From Hydrangea macrophylla (taxonomy: Eukaryota; Streptophyta; Magnoliopsida; Cornales; Hydrangeaceae): a stretch of 64,000 nt of DNA. The notes under the pieces are model-generated. The model was not told where the DNA came from. It was given only the letters and a program-made list of their open reading frames with translations, and did no database searches. Made by a program: the position numbers and the translations under genes. Below are positions 33,101 through 44,896 of this stretch, piece by piece (position 1 is the first letter of the stretch; every line of letters starts with the position of its first letter). The stretch covers positions 71,960,864 to 72,024,863 of the forward strand of contig CM066993.1 of NCBI GenBank assembly GCA_033977485.1, given 5' to 3'.

Positions 33101-34581
33101 AAGAAGGAGAAGGACAATTGTTCGGATGTCTTATCCTACAGCCTGTCCTTATCGACCGCATCATTGGAGCTCAGAAAGAAGATGAGAAGTTTCAGGCATG
33201 GTTCGTAAAAATGTCAGAAAAAGACCCGACAGAATGGAAAGTGGGAGTCAATGGAGGATATCGGTGCAGGAATAGATTATGTGTGCCAGGTAATGAAGAG
33301 TTAAGGAAGGATATCCTGGAAGAAGCACATAAGTCAAGATATACAGTTCACCCGGGAGGAACGAAGATGTACAAAGATCTAAAGAGAAATTTCTGGTGGG
33401 AAGGTATGAAGAAAGACGTGGCCGAATTTGTATCCAAGTGTTTGACATGTCAGCAAGTCAAGGCCGAACATCAGAGACCGTCAGGATTGTTGCAACCGCT
33501 ACCTATTCCTGGTTGGAAGTGGGAACACATTACGATGGATTTTGTAGTAGGATTACCTCGATCGCAGCAAAATCATGACGCCATTTGGGTAATCGTGGAT
33601 CGATTGACGAAGTCAGCTCATTTCATTGCTTATAGTATGACATACCCGGTAGAGAAGATGAGCCGGATGTACATACAACAAGTTGTGCGACTTCACGGTG
33701 CACCTGTGTCGATAGTGTCAGACCGTGACGCGCGTTTTACCTCTGGATTTTGGGAAAGTCTGCAAGAAGCTATGGGAACTTCGCTCAAGATGAGTACTGC
33801 TTTTCACCCTCAGACAGATGGTCAGACTGAGCGTGTTAATCAGATAATGGAAGATATGCTCAGGGCTTGTGTGATCGATTTTGAAGAATCTTGGGAGACA
33901 CACTTGCCATTGGTAGAATTTGCCTATAACAACAGTTATCACACGAGTATCGGTATGGCTCCGTTCGAAGCATTGTACGGACGACCATGTCGTTCCCCAT
34001 TGTGTTGGGCAGAGGTTGGGGACTCAGAATTGTTGGGACCAGATTTGGTAAGAGAAACCAATGAGAAGATTACTTTGGTCAAGGAGAGGATGAGAACCGC
34101 TCAGAGCCGGTATAAGAGTTATGCCGATCGACGACGCAAGGATTTGGAGTTTAGTGTTGGAGATCACGTACTCCTTAAGGTTTCACCAACCCGAGGAGTG
34201 GTACGTTTTGGTCTCAAGAGAGGAAAGTTAGCTCCGCATTTCATCGGACCATTTGAGATTTTGGAACGTGTCGGGAGAGTAGCTTATCGACTGGCGCTAC
34301 CACCGAAGATGTCTGGGGTTCACAATGTGTTTCACGTAAGTATGTTGAGGAAATACATACGAGACCCCTCACATGTGGTTAGTTATGACGACATTGAGAC
34401 AAGTCATAACGTTTCTTACAAAGAGAGACCCGTGAAGATTTTGGATCAGAGTATCAAGAAGCTGAGGAATAAAGACATTCCGTTGGTGAAGGTTCAGTGG
34501 AATCACCATGACGAGAACGAAGCCTCGTGGGAAGTTGAAGCTGATATGAGGAAGAAGTACCCAGAGTTGTTTCAGGACTAG
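30106..34581 (+). pseudogene. gag-pol polyprotein of element B, one in-frame stop
   Basis: A single frame of 1,492 codons broken only by TAG at 32,446-32,448, where copy C has a Trp codon. Residues before the stop: capsid about 60-240; two CCHC zinc knuckles, C294/C297/H302/C307 and C320/C323/H328/C333; protease DTG at 395-397; reverse transcriptase from about 560 with D650 and the FIDD catalytic pair D714/D715. After the stop (counting from the Met at 32,554): RNase H with D45, E82 and D107; integrase zinc finger H259/H266/C296/C299; catalytic D329, D390, E426 with 60- and 35-residue spacing; then GPFEIL and a chromodomain-like tail. The start at 30,106 is kept in copy C, but an internal Met at 30,136 or 30,145 is also possible. 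Gag and pol share one frame, so no frameshift is needed. Confidence 0.92.
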
Positions 34582-34613
34582 TTAGTCTTGATTTCGGGGA
34601 CGAAATCCTGTTT

Positions 34614-34626
34614 AAGGGAGGAAGGG
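34614..34626 (+). other. Polypurine tract of element B
   Basis: AAGGGAGGAAGGG lies directly before the TGTAATAACC start of the 3' LTR. The inverse is kept in copy C at 53,290-53,301. Confidence 0.85.
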
Positions 34627-37588
34627 TGTAATAACCTGCATTTCCATTTATTCCTAAATTACATTTTCATATTTAATTGTCAATTACATTGTATATTTAA
34701 TTTCACTGGGTATTGACTGCCTCATTTAAATTACATTCTCATATTCTAAATTTTATTTAGTGAATTATTGCAAGCTAAGAATGTTGTTGGGGTTAAATTG
34801 TAATTTTTATAAAATTAGTAATACCTGTGTGGATTTCAAAGTCTGTATTTCAAAACGGTGAAAATAACTTATTTTGACTCAATCAGTATTTTTATGAAAC
34901 CAGGAAATCAACTCCTCAGCTAAAATGAATTTTCTGTATTTTTGTGGTGACCACCGCGCCCCGAAAATACCAGTTTATGTCCAAAACTGTCCATGTTGTG
35001 TTTAACTTCCACAGATTTTAGAAGTGACCGATTTAGACATTTACTTTATTTCCAATTATGGCAAGCAATCATTTGATAAGGCATTGTTTGGGAATGTTCA
35101 ACTTATATGTGCAATAGTTATGCCATAAGCTGATTTTCCCAAACAACACTAGTGACCCCTATACATCTACACTTGACTCTTGGATAATTGGGGAGTTATA
35201 AACATCAGTGTATATACGTAAGTATACTCTGAATTGTTAGTTCTAATTGAATTAGAGAGCAACCAAGAGTTTGTAGAGTGTAGAAGGCTTAACTTGGCCT
35301 CCAAGCCCACCACTTTTGTTCTATATCTATATGCACACACACACCTCTCTCATTACACAGTCTGCACATACATAACACAGAGAGAAAAGAGAGAGCTGGA
35401 GAGTTAATTTCAGATATTGCTAGAGAGAGAGGACTCAATCCCCATAGCCAAAGCTTGGGTTTGAATTTCTATATTGCTATTCTTTCTCAACAATTCCTTT
35501 GTTCTCAATCTCAGTGAGTATTCTAAACTCACTACCAATGTAATTTCATGCTTAAGTACTGATTGTATATGTATATTGAGAATCACCATTGATGAATTTT
35601 GGTATGAACTTCAAAGCTTGAAAACATGGATTTCCAAAACTTAACCAAAATTAGTTTTGTGAATGAAATATGATAGATTATAGTGTGTAGAGTATATGGT
35701 TGTAAAATTAGAGCTTAATTCGTTCATAGGAGAAAGTATATTAAGAATTAGTTTTTGACATGTTTTAGTTCTTCATAAAATTCAAGAGATATGATTTGAT
35801 TCTTGTAAAATTAACCTTGGAATCTTAATCCTCTTTTAAAAACAAAGAAAATCATATAAGATAAGGCTTGGTTGATCACAGAAGTGAAATGGGTCAAAAA
35901 GACCCCTGTTTTGCTGAAACAGAGAAGTCTGGGGGAAGAAGACGAAGCCTCAGCTTCATCTCGCGCCACGATCGCGCGAGCGAGAATCGCGCGAGCGGCC
36001 CGCGCGAGCGACCCCTCGCGCGAGCGGCCCGCGCGCGCGAGGTAGGCTTCCCCAGGCAGACGTAAGAGTTTATATATATATATAATTAAAAATTGGCTGG
36101 TCGCGCGAGCGAGGGTCGCGCGAGAACCCCTTCGCGCGAGCGATCCGCGCGCGCGACCTTGCTTTCCTCAGGCAGACAGAAAAGGTTATTAATAAAAGGA
36201 AAATGGGCTTATCGCGCGAGCGGCCCGCGCGAGCGACCCTTCGCGCGAGCGGCCCGCGCGCGCGAGGTATTGCAGTTTCTGTTTTTGTCTATTTTTCTGT
36301 TAAGGGACTGTTTGGATGAAATTTATATACTGTTAAGGCTCTGTTTGGGAATTTAGTTGATCAGAACTCTATTTGGTTATGTTTAAATGATTAAAACATT
36401 GTAGTATGACTCATTAATTCCCGTGCGCGTGTTGTTCCTTAATTCAGCATTTTTGTTTAAGTGCATACCATTCATGTGGGTCAGTAGTACATGCATTTGG
36501 GTGTCAGTCTGTGTGGAAAAGAGTAATGGTAGTGTGGAAAGGGTATGAGATTGTGTTTGTGGTCGTGGTTGTGGTTGAGTATGAGTTTGTGGTTGTGGTC
36601 GTGGTTGTGGTTGTGGTTGTGGTTGCGATTGTGGAAGAGGGTATCTTTGAAATGCGACGGTGGCAAATAAGGACACTCCCTGACGCCCATGGAAGCGTTA
36701 AAGTGTGTGAAGCCGAACTCGGACATTCCCTGGCACCCATGGTAGTGCTAAAGTGTGGCCTACGGACACTCCCTGATAACTCAAGTCTGGATACTGTGTG
36801 AGGGGTTGCCCCGGTATTTGCATGGCGGTTAGGGTATTCAAAGTGTGAGGCATTGGACACTCCCTGGTACCCCGGACCAAAGTGTGAGGCAAACTGGACA
36901 CTCCCTGGCGCCCCGTTGCTAAAGTGTGGCTATCTGAGTGTTTCAAAGATACCAGGAGTAGGATAGTGGGTTGTTGTGGATGTCGAGAGAAAAGAGTCGG
37001 CGAGATGAGTGTGGTGCATTGTCTCATTTCACGAGTATCTGTATTTATGAATGAAAGACTTTTATTATATTCCTTGTTGTTTTATAAAATAAATTCTTTC
37101 AGTATTTTAATAATGGAAAAAGGTAAATGGGTATGCTTTACATTCAAAGTCATGTTTTTAATACTCACCAGCTTCTTGAAGCTGACGACGTTGATGCGTC
37201 CTGGACATTCGTGTTCAGGCTTTTCAGGTTTTAACCAGGAGAAAACATATGACTACGCTAATTGAGGTGGCTGCTGTTGGAATAAAGAAACTGTTTATTT
37301 TATGCATTAAGTTTATTTGTTTGAGTTTTAAACTGTTTTGTTTTAAGGATGACTGTAACAGACTTTAAGATATCATTTTATTTTCAAGGCGGTCTGTGCC
37401 TTAGTTGACCCCGGTTTATAAGATGTAATAAGATAGAAAATTTTTGTAAGCCTTGATTGCTTTACTCTGATTATTATGTTTTGTTGTTTGACATTTGGGA
37501 CGGAATCGATCCTTCAAACTGTCGCGACCTACGGGTCCATAAAGGAAATTAAACGCTTTCCTTATTTATGCTACGTCGGGGCGTGACA
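34627..37588 (+). repeat. 3' LTR of element B
   Basis: 2,962 bp, TGTAATAACC to GGGGCGTGACA. It is colinear with the 5' LTR. Visible differences: no Stowaway MITE, a longer first CGCG block, and about six point changes, for example TGGTGACC here against TGATGACC, and GACATTTGGG against GACGTTTGGG. Confidence 0.92.
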
Positions 37589-39300
37589 CCATCAGTATCA
37601 CACACCCACACCCCCAACGCCTCTCTCTCTCTCTCTCTCAACCCCAATTCCGTCCTAGCGATCCCTCGGAATTGCATAGTCTCTCTCTCGCTTTGTCTCT
37701 CTAAAAATCACCTTAGCCATCTTCGATTTCAACCTTCCTCTCATCTCGATTAGTGAACTTCATTTTGAATCTTGGAACTCTCATTTTTTTAGTCCAAAAA
37801 ACAGAGCACTCTCATTTTCTCTCTCATCTGCCTCTTCTTTCATCTATCTGAGAATCCAATCCTTCTCTCTAGATGTCCCCCCCCCCCCAGTCTCTCTCTC
37901 TTAACACCAATTCCGTCCTAGCGATCCCTCGGAAAACCCACTTGGGCTCGGAGGCTAGGTAGTAGAGAAAATAGTGGTTGTTTTGAAGGCACTGTGATTT
38001 TCTGGGTTTGGATTGTTTGGAGGTAATGCTGCACACTATATCCAATGAAGTTTGGGCTGCTTTGCATTTTATGTTGGAAAGTTTATCATAAGTTGGTTTT
38101 CAATTTGATTCTTTACTCTTCCAATCAGGAGCTTAGGACCAATTTCCTTAAGCACACTTAATGGAGTGTAAGCACTACCTTTATTTGTCATTTATTTGTT
38201 TTGATTGTTTTTCGCATCGTTGAATATGAAATTGCAAATTTTTTGATTTTAATTGTTCGTTGACAGTATAAGATAATTTTGTCCTCTGGATGGGTAAGTC
38301 TTCTTCTTCTTCTTCGTTTTTTTTTTTTTGAGTCACTGATTTCTTCATAAGCCTTGATTTGATTTAATTTTAATTTTAATTTTGTAGTGTTTGATTTCTA
38401 TGAGTTTAATTTTATTTTAAACTTTTTTGGCTTCTAATCATTTGATTTTTTTGGGCAGGGCTGGCTTTATAATTTTTTGGCAGAGTTTTGGCTTAAACTC
38501 GATGGCACTAATTTGCATAATAGGGGGCCTAAACTGAAAGTTTGGAGGAAAAAAAGAATAGTACCAAAGTGTATTTTACCCAAATTGTGTTCATAATACA
38601 TGTTCTTCTTTATGTTGTTCCTAATTGTATTGCTCACAACAGTTATTTTGAGTGTTTAATCGACTAGTGTTACTTCAGAGCTGCTTTCATAAAAGAACAT
38701 TTCTGCACTTCCTATATATTCAATTTAGGTGGTTTTTTTTTTTTTTTTTTTTTACATTCTTGCTTTTATCAAGTTGAATGTATATTGTTCGTAATTATTG
38801 TAGTTTTATTCATAGTTTGTTTCTACTTAGTTATGATTGAGAAGTAGTTATGGGATACTAATTAACTATTCAATTTGCTGAAAATAAATTATTTTATCAT
38901 GGATTCTATATTTTTATTACCTTTGTTGTTGTTGTTGTTGTTGTTGTTGTTGCTGATAAACTGGTGAAATTGCATTTAACAAAAGCAGATCTATAGTTTA
39001 AGTACTTGAATGATTTACATTCATATGCTTGAATGGTTTACTGAATTGTTTTTGTTCATTTTTTGTTTATTATTAATTGAGGTATTTTTTTTATTTTTTA
39101 TTTTTGACTTGAGGGTTGTTTGGGTTTTGGCCGTCGACTTGGGAATTGTATTATGAATTTATGAAGAATTAATCATTGGCCAAACACACGCTACATGAGT
39201 GGGGATGATGGACTTTTTGCCTCTATGGTAGGACCACAGTCCTAACACATGTATAGTTACAATTGTTTGGTAGTGCCCTCGGGCACGGGCAATGTACTAG
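37589..39300. other. Right arm of Helitron 1, non-coding
   Basis: CT-rich start, with CCAATTCCGTCCTAGCGATC present twice (about 37,644 and 37,907), a poly-C run at about 37,877-37,889, a TTG microsatellite at about 38,927-38,953, and several poly-T runs. The terminal hairpin and CTAG are at 39,273-39,300. The 61-codon open frame near 37,568 is part of the CT-rich repeat and is not supported as a gene. Confidence 0.55.
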
Positions 39301-40270
39301 TATATATATATAGTGGTAGTGAAATGTCCTTTGGCTGAATAACAAAAGTCAGGAAAAAAAAATGGTGTTAGTTTCTGTTGGGATCTTCTCAGTTGTATGT
39401 TAGACTTGTTAGTCATAGTAAAATATGTTTTAATTTAACAATACGAATAAAAACTAAAATTTAAATTTCAAATTCAAACCTTATCTTTTAGATGGATATC
39501 TGGAATGACTAAAAGTTAAATTAGAATAAATAGTATTGAGTAATGCTATGTTTCCCATATTCTAAATTTAGTTTTCAACTACTTTGTAAGTTGTACCAAT
39601 GGCATAAGGTATAAGGTATCACCAATCACTGTCACTAACATGGTACAACTATTAAGTTTGCCAAATCGCAATAGTAAATTTGTCAACTTAAAATCTTTTT
39701 TTTTAAAATAAAATAATAAAATTGGAATCTAATATTAGGTTCAATACTTATCACTTTACATGTATCTATATTTGATCTGATAACTCTTAGAACTCTTAAC
39801 TTAAAGTTGGTTCATTGATAAGGTAACATACATGAGCAACTGTGATTATAGGATCGGTTTGAAAGTTAACTCCCATATACATACATTTGTTACTAAAATA
39901 TTGATTAGATGATTATCATGATTTCACGGATTGGATTATATAGACTTTAAAATGTTTTATTTGTGGAAGATTAATAAAAACTCCTAAAAAAATGATACAT
40001 GGCGGAAGCAAAAGTTAATTCCCAACTGAGACCAAGTTATAATGTTTTTTTTAACACACCCTAAAGAATTTAAACATGAAGATCAATTAAAGAATCCAAC
40101 CCCAAGGATGAAGTGGTACCTCAAGTGGATACAGAGCATTGGGTATTACCCTATACAAACAAAAAATGGAGATATACACAAGTTTCCATTAATTTGAAAG
40201 TAAATACCCAAGAACATGGCAACCATCGTTAAACACAAATTTTAAAATTTGTATGAACCAAATCTGTATC
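39301..40270. other. AT-rich intergenic DNA
   Basis: A GAGTAATGCTATG end of the MITE type found at 22,906 lies at about 39,538 without a clear partner. No gene is visible. Confidence 0.4.
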
Positions 40271-40274
40271 TGTA

Positions 40275-40284
<10 letters not shown>

Positions 40285-40331
<47 letters not shown>

Positions 40332-40493
40332 GAGGAGGAGGAGGAGGAGGAGGCAGAGATGTTGAAAGAGAGAGGATACTGGGGGTGATATATTTAGGAG
40401 AGAGAGAGAAAGAGAGAGGAGGAGGAGGAGGAGGAGAAGGCAGAGATGTTGAAAGAGAGAGGATACTGGGGTGATATATTTAGAGAGAGACAT

Positions 40494-40545
<52 letters not shown>
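40285..40545. repeat. AG/GGA microsatellite cluster with repeated GATGTTGAAAGAGAG
   Basis: AG run to 40,328, then GGA repeats to about 40,353; the unit GCAGAGATGTTGAAAGAGAG followed by GGATACTGGGG and TGATATATTTAG appears twice (about 40,353 and 40,439), then another AG run at 40,497-40,545. Open frames here encode only dipeptide-like repeats. Confidence 0.85.
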
Positions 40546-40548
<3 letters not shown>

Positions 40549-40767
40549 ACATTGATTTAACAGAGAAAGAGGAGAGGAATACAAACCTGATCATCATCAA
40601 ATTTAGTATCAGCTTTAATTTCTGTCATTGAAGATTAACTTAAATTTCAAAGTTTGAAGGATTAGATTTGATTTAGGTGGCTCATATTAAATATACAAAT
40701 GCAATAATATGCCCATAATGGCACAATTGACTGACAGTTATATACGTACATAACGTACATTTTTACA
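40475..40767. repeat. Left flank copy of a duplication around Helitron 2
   Basis: Words TGATATATTTAGAGAGAGA, GATTTGATTTAGGTGGCTCATAT, AATATGCCCATAATGGC and CAATTGACT occur here in the same order as at about 44,060-44,400 on the other side of Helitron 2. It is non-coding. Confidence 0.6.
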
Positions 40768-43700
40768 TCTATATTATAAATTAGATCTTTGTCCTACAAG
40801 GACAAGTGACTAGGACACACAAAATATGATTAGGATGGAGTTTGTATGATTAGGATGGTGATTAGGATGGTTGGGGTCAGAATTAGGTTAATTAGGATAG
40901 TCTCTCTCTTGCAAAATTCACTCTCTCTCTCTCTCAAACCCCCAGATTAACTCACCAGTCTCTCTCTCTCTCTCTCTCTGTCCATCGCCCTCTCTCTCTC
41001 TATCTCTCTCTCAAATCCCCATACCCACGGCCTCCGACTCCAACCCATAGCCTTCTCCTACAACCGCAGGCCTTCACCGACCACTGATCTAGCTCCGACA
41101 CTACGCCTTGCGCCACCGCCTCCCATTCAGTTAGAAGTTTTGGGTAAGAGGGTTTCATGTCACCAATAAAAAAATAAAATAGAACCCATTTTCTCTCTCA
41201 AAACCATGCATCGATATGTGTTTTTTTGATCTCAAAAGTATAGTTTCGCTTCATTGTGTCCTCATTATAGTACCAAAGCCATGCAAGTCAGAATGAAGGC
41301 TATTCCGAGTAAGTTATACACACATTTATGTAAATTTAATATGAATTGAATACCTTTTAATGAAGATGAATGTTATTTGGGTATGATTTGGGTACGATCT
41401 ATACGAAAAAATGGAACTGTCATTTGGTTTTTTTTTTTTTTTCAAAAACCTTGATTTGGAATTGTTATTTGGGTTATTGTTTTTTAAAAAAAATTAGGTA
41501 TCAACATTATTTGGTTTGATCTCTCCGAAAAAAAAATTTGGAACTATTATCTGGGTTTTTTTTTTCAAAAAAAAAAGTAGTGATCAACATTATTTGGTTT
41601 GATCTATCCGGGAAAAGTTTTTTAAAATATGGAACTATTTTTCTCAAAAAAAAAAAAATGTTTGGGTTTTTTATATCGGAATATATATAGATATTTATAT
41701 TTTTTTTACAAGGTTTTTTTTTAAGTAAAATTTGGAACTGTTATTTGGGTTTTTTTTTCAAAAAAAAAAAAATTAGTGATCAACATTATTTGGTTTGATC
41801 TATCAAGGAAAAGTTATTTTAAATATGGAACTATTTTTCTAAAAAAAAAAAATGTTTGGGTTTTTTATCGAAATATAATTAAATATTTAAATTTTTTATA
41901 AGGTTTTTTTTAACTTAATTGATCAACACAAGTCTTGCTAAAATCTCCCTCCTATTTTGTTGCATTCCTAATATCTCTCCTAATTATATCATTTTTTTTT
42001 ATTTTACTGTGTGTGTATAAATTAGTCTTGAGTATTGATAGTCAACACCATTAAATTTGATTTTCCTTTCCAAAATTATTACCTTCCTTAAATCTATTTA
42101 AACCATGAAGATTTTCCTATTTTAATGTCTGTTATCCGGTTCATAGGTCTCCTATTTTAATGTCTGTGATCAATCTCTCCTATTTTACCTATGTATCTCT
42201 CCTATTTTGTTATCATCCTTAAATCGTTTTATTTTCTTTTTATCTAGGGCCCATTCCTAAATTGTATTCATATTCACCATCATAAAAAAAACAATTAGTC
42301 ATTGTCACATTTTCTCTCCCTATAATTGCTCTTTCAAAAAAGTCTAATATTTCTGTCAACACCTTCTATAGATGCCACATTTCTTATACATATACACTTC
42401 AATCTCTCCATTTTCCATTAACTTACATAATTGTTGTTTGGCTTTACCAAATATACAGTAGCAAAGGTTGTAACTTTGGTCTTCTTAGTCTACATACATG
42501 TCTTCCTCAAGGACCTCAACCCTTAACTTTTTGCTTGTGCTGAATTTTTTTTTTCATGCAGATTTAGAAGACTGTACTACGAGATTCTCGAGGTCTCTGT
42601 TGAAGTTTTCCCCCAAAGTTGCAGGTTTTATTTATTTATTTATTAAAGGATCTATGTATATTTCATATGACAACTCTCAATGATTTCATGTTTTTGTTTT
42701 TGGCAGCTGAACCATAGATGATTTCTTCAGGTCATGAACAAGTTGTAACAATTGACACTTTCTATTTTCCATTTCCAGATCTTTTTTCTTTACTGGATTT
42801 ACTTTGACAATCATATAACATGTTTTTTTAGTCATTATATAGCGTTTATCCATTTAAAAAAAAAAGAGTAGGGTTCTTTGCTTTTGGTCTCCATATGTGT
42901 TGGTGTGCAAAAAAGCAAATGTGGCTTCATATAGTTTTAGCGTAACTGAATTTAGCACAAATGTAGATTTGTGATTTGGATTTGGAAAGCATAGCATTAC
43001 TCAAAGAAAAAAAATATTTGTTCACTTCAGAAAAAGAAAGAAAACAAAAACAAAAGACAGATTTTTTGTTTTTTATTATTTATTTTTTTTAGAAATAGCC
43101 CTTATTATGGATTTTAATACCCAAAGCCCAAATAATCCCTTATTATGATATTGAGAAAATAAGAAGAAGAAAACAGTAAAAAAGAAAATAGCCTAGGAAG
43201 AGACCCATAAAACTCTCATGTTTAGTGGTATGAATTAAATTATATTCCATGGTTTGATCTATTCCACATGTCAACCACTAAGTTGCCTTTTATGTTTGGT
43301 AGTTTGGTTGAAGGACTACTGTTTGATTGTTATATACATATTTAATCATTTTCAAAGTTTGGTTATGCATTTTGGTTGGAATAAATTCTATTTGGTTACA
43401 CATTGGTGGATGATTAGGTTGGTGTTATCAAGTCATGCACACCAAATGGTTTTAAGTCTATGCAAAATTTATATTATTGGTTGGGACTTGACCTGACTAC
43501 TTATCCGGACAGTAACTCATTTTTATTATTTTTTCAATTTGGAAGAAGGTGGAGATCAAGGGAAGAACCACATACAGTACTGCTATGAAAAAAAAAAAAA
43601 GAAGAAGCGAGGAACCACATACACCCGCACCCTCATTCATATCCGCTCTCGCTTTGCGTATTTGTGATTTGTGTCGGGGATTGAACTGTGGATTGTGTAT

Positions 43701-44002
43701 ACTATATGACACATAAGTTTGCTAGGGTTGTTGATGTGTTTATTTAGTCTTTTTCTTCTATGGTTTCACTTCTCTCTGCTTAGATGAGTTGGGTTTTAGT
43801 TGATGTAAAATTATGTTATTGTGTTCTAATAGGTTAAAAAAATTGCATGTTAACAGGGTCTAATGTGGAAATAAGAAAGGAGATTGTCTTTGTTTTTTTT
43901 AAAATAGTTTTTGTACACGTTACACAGTTTTAGTTTCAAACCAGTTTTTAAACCCTTTCTTTTTTGTTTTGGGTAGTGCCCTCGGGCACGGGCAATACCT
44001 AG
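40768..44002 (+). mobile_element. Helitron-like element 2, non-autonomous
   Basis: Starts TCTATATTATAAATTAG after A and ends with hairpin GTGCCCTCGGGCAC (43,976-43,989), then GGGCAATACCTAG and T. It shares its first 60 bp or so with element 1, including the palindrome GTCCTAC-AGGAC near the start. Interior: CT-rich segment at about 40,900-41,010, four diverged repeats of a GTTATTTGGGTT / CAACATTATTTGGTTTGATC unit at about 41,380-41,905, and AT-rich DNA. No Rep/helicase or captured gene is recognisable. Confidence 0.75.
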
Positions 44003-44054
44003 TATATATATATGTAAGAAATTGTATGAAAATATTTATATAAAAAAAACTTCA

Positions 44055-44400
44055 TTTTGGGTGATATATTTAGAGATTAGTTATATCATGATATATTTAG
44101 AGAGAGAGGATATATTTGGGGGTGTTGGGATGATTAGCTTTGATTTAGGTGACTCATATACAATGCACATATGTAATAGAGTAGTGCTACATACATACTT
44201 TTTGACACATTTTTTGACACCCAGCTTTAAATGCATGTATCATGTACTGTAAGTAGTGCACGAAAAAATGTGAAAAATTCAAGCAGAATAAAGTACATGT
44301 GTTTAAAGCATAGTGTGTCAAAAAAGGTGTTTGCAAATATTTCCTAATGTAATAATATGCCCATAATGACCCAATTGACTAATAGTTAGATATATACAGA
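44055..44400. repeat. Right flank copy of the duplication, with a MITE inside
   Basis: Matches the left flank of Helitron 2 (GTGATATATTTAGAG, GATTTAGGTGACTCATAT, AATATGCCCATAATGAC, CAATTGACT). A 168-bp element at 44,179-44,346 interrupts it, flanked by the 8-bp repeat ATGTAATA (44,171-44,178 and 44,347-44,354). Confidence 0.6.
44179..44346. mobile_element. MITE with 8-bp ATGTAATA duplication
   Basis: ATGTAATA flanks both sides; inner inverted words TTTTTTGACACA match on both arms and the core contains TTTAAATGCATGTA. An 8-bp duplication suggests a hAT-related or Mutator-like short element. The core is similar to the palindromic cluster at 50,138-50,545. Confidence 0.65.
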
Positions 44401-44541
44401 AATACATAATTACATATATATATATATATATGTAAGAAACTAATTGAAACTATTAAATGAAATGAAAAAAAAACAAAACTTCTTTTCACATAAGCTTGCT
44501 GCCACATGGCACAACAGAATTCTTCTATTTTCATATATTTA

Positions 44542-44896
44542 CTAGTTTTTTTTTTAATCCGTGCAATGCACGGGACAACTATTATCAGATACAATGATGG
44601 TATATAACATGAAGTGCAATAAATAATTAAATTTATCAATCCGATAGATAACACAAAATCTCAATTTTTAAACATTTGAAATTCAACACCCACAATAAAA
44701 TAGTAGAGTTATTATTAGGAATTGAATGCTAAATAAGAAAAGGTGTTTGAAGTAATTTAATGAGCAAAATTACAAAATTTTGCTAACCTTGCCTCTCCTT
44801 GTGCCACGTGACACTTGACGCTTCCATATTATTATAATATATAATAATAAGATAGTAAGATTAGATTAGATTAGAATGGTTAGCCCAGAACAATCT
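44542..44896 (-). mobile_element. Small Helitron-like element, reverse orientation
   Basis: Read on the minus strand it ends with the hairpin CCCGTGCATTGCACGG, then an A tract and CTAG followed by T at 44,541. The 5' boundary is probably one of several TC positions between 44,860 and 44,896; the minus strand there reads TCTTACTATCTTATTATT. It has no coding sequence. Confidence 0.5.

Larger units (their letters stand above)
25816..37588 (+). mobile_element. Ty3/gypsy retrotransposon B, nearly intact
   Basis: An 11.8-kb element: 5' LTR 25,816-29,036, primer site 29,045, extra ORF, gag-pol 30,106-34,581, purine tract, 3' LTR 34,627-37,588. I see only about six substitutions between LTRs besides one MITE and a 14-bp repeat-length difference, so the insertion is recent. 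The chromodomain-like C-terminus indicates a chromovirus, probably Tekay/Del-like. The flanks CCCGG and CCATC do not match, so no target duplication is found. A second copy lies at 51,699-61,834. Confidence 0.93.
25654..39300 (+). mobile_element. Helitron-like element 1, interrupted by retrotransposon B
   Basis: The left end starts TCTATATTATAAATTAG after an A, and the right end has the hairpin GTGCCCTCGGGCAC (39,273-39,286) followed by GGGCAATGTACTAG and a T. TC start, a hairpin about 10 bases before a CTAG end, and insertion between A and T define plant Helitrons. A second element at 40,768-44,002 shares both ends. Left arm 25,654-25,815 and right arm 37,589-39,300 flank the family B gypsy element. 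No Rep/helicase is present, so it is non-autonomous. The two arms could belong to different copies, since the gypsy element lacks a target duplication. Confidence 0.65.

Noticed and set aside
40253..40631. Arg/Glu or Leu/Ser dipeptide frames
   Set aside because: AG and GGA microsatellites on both strands.
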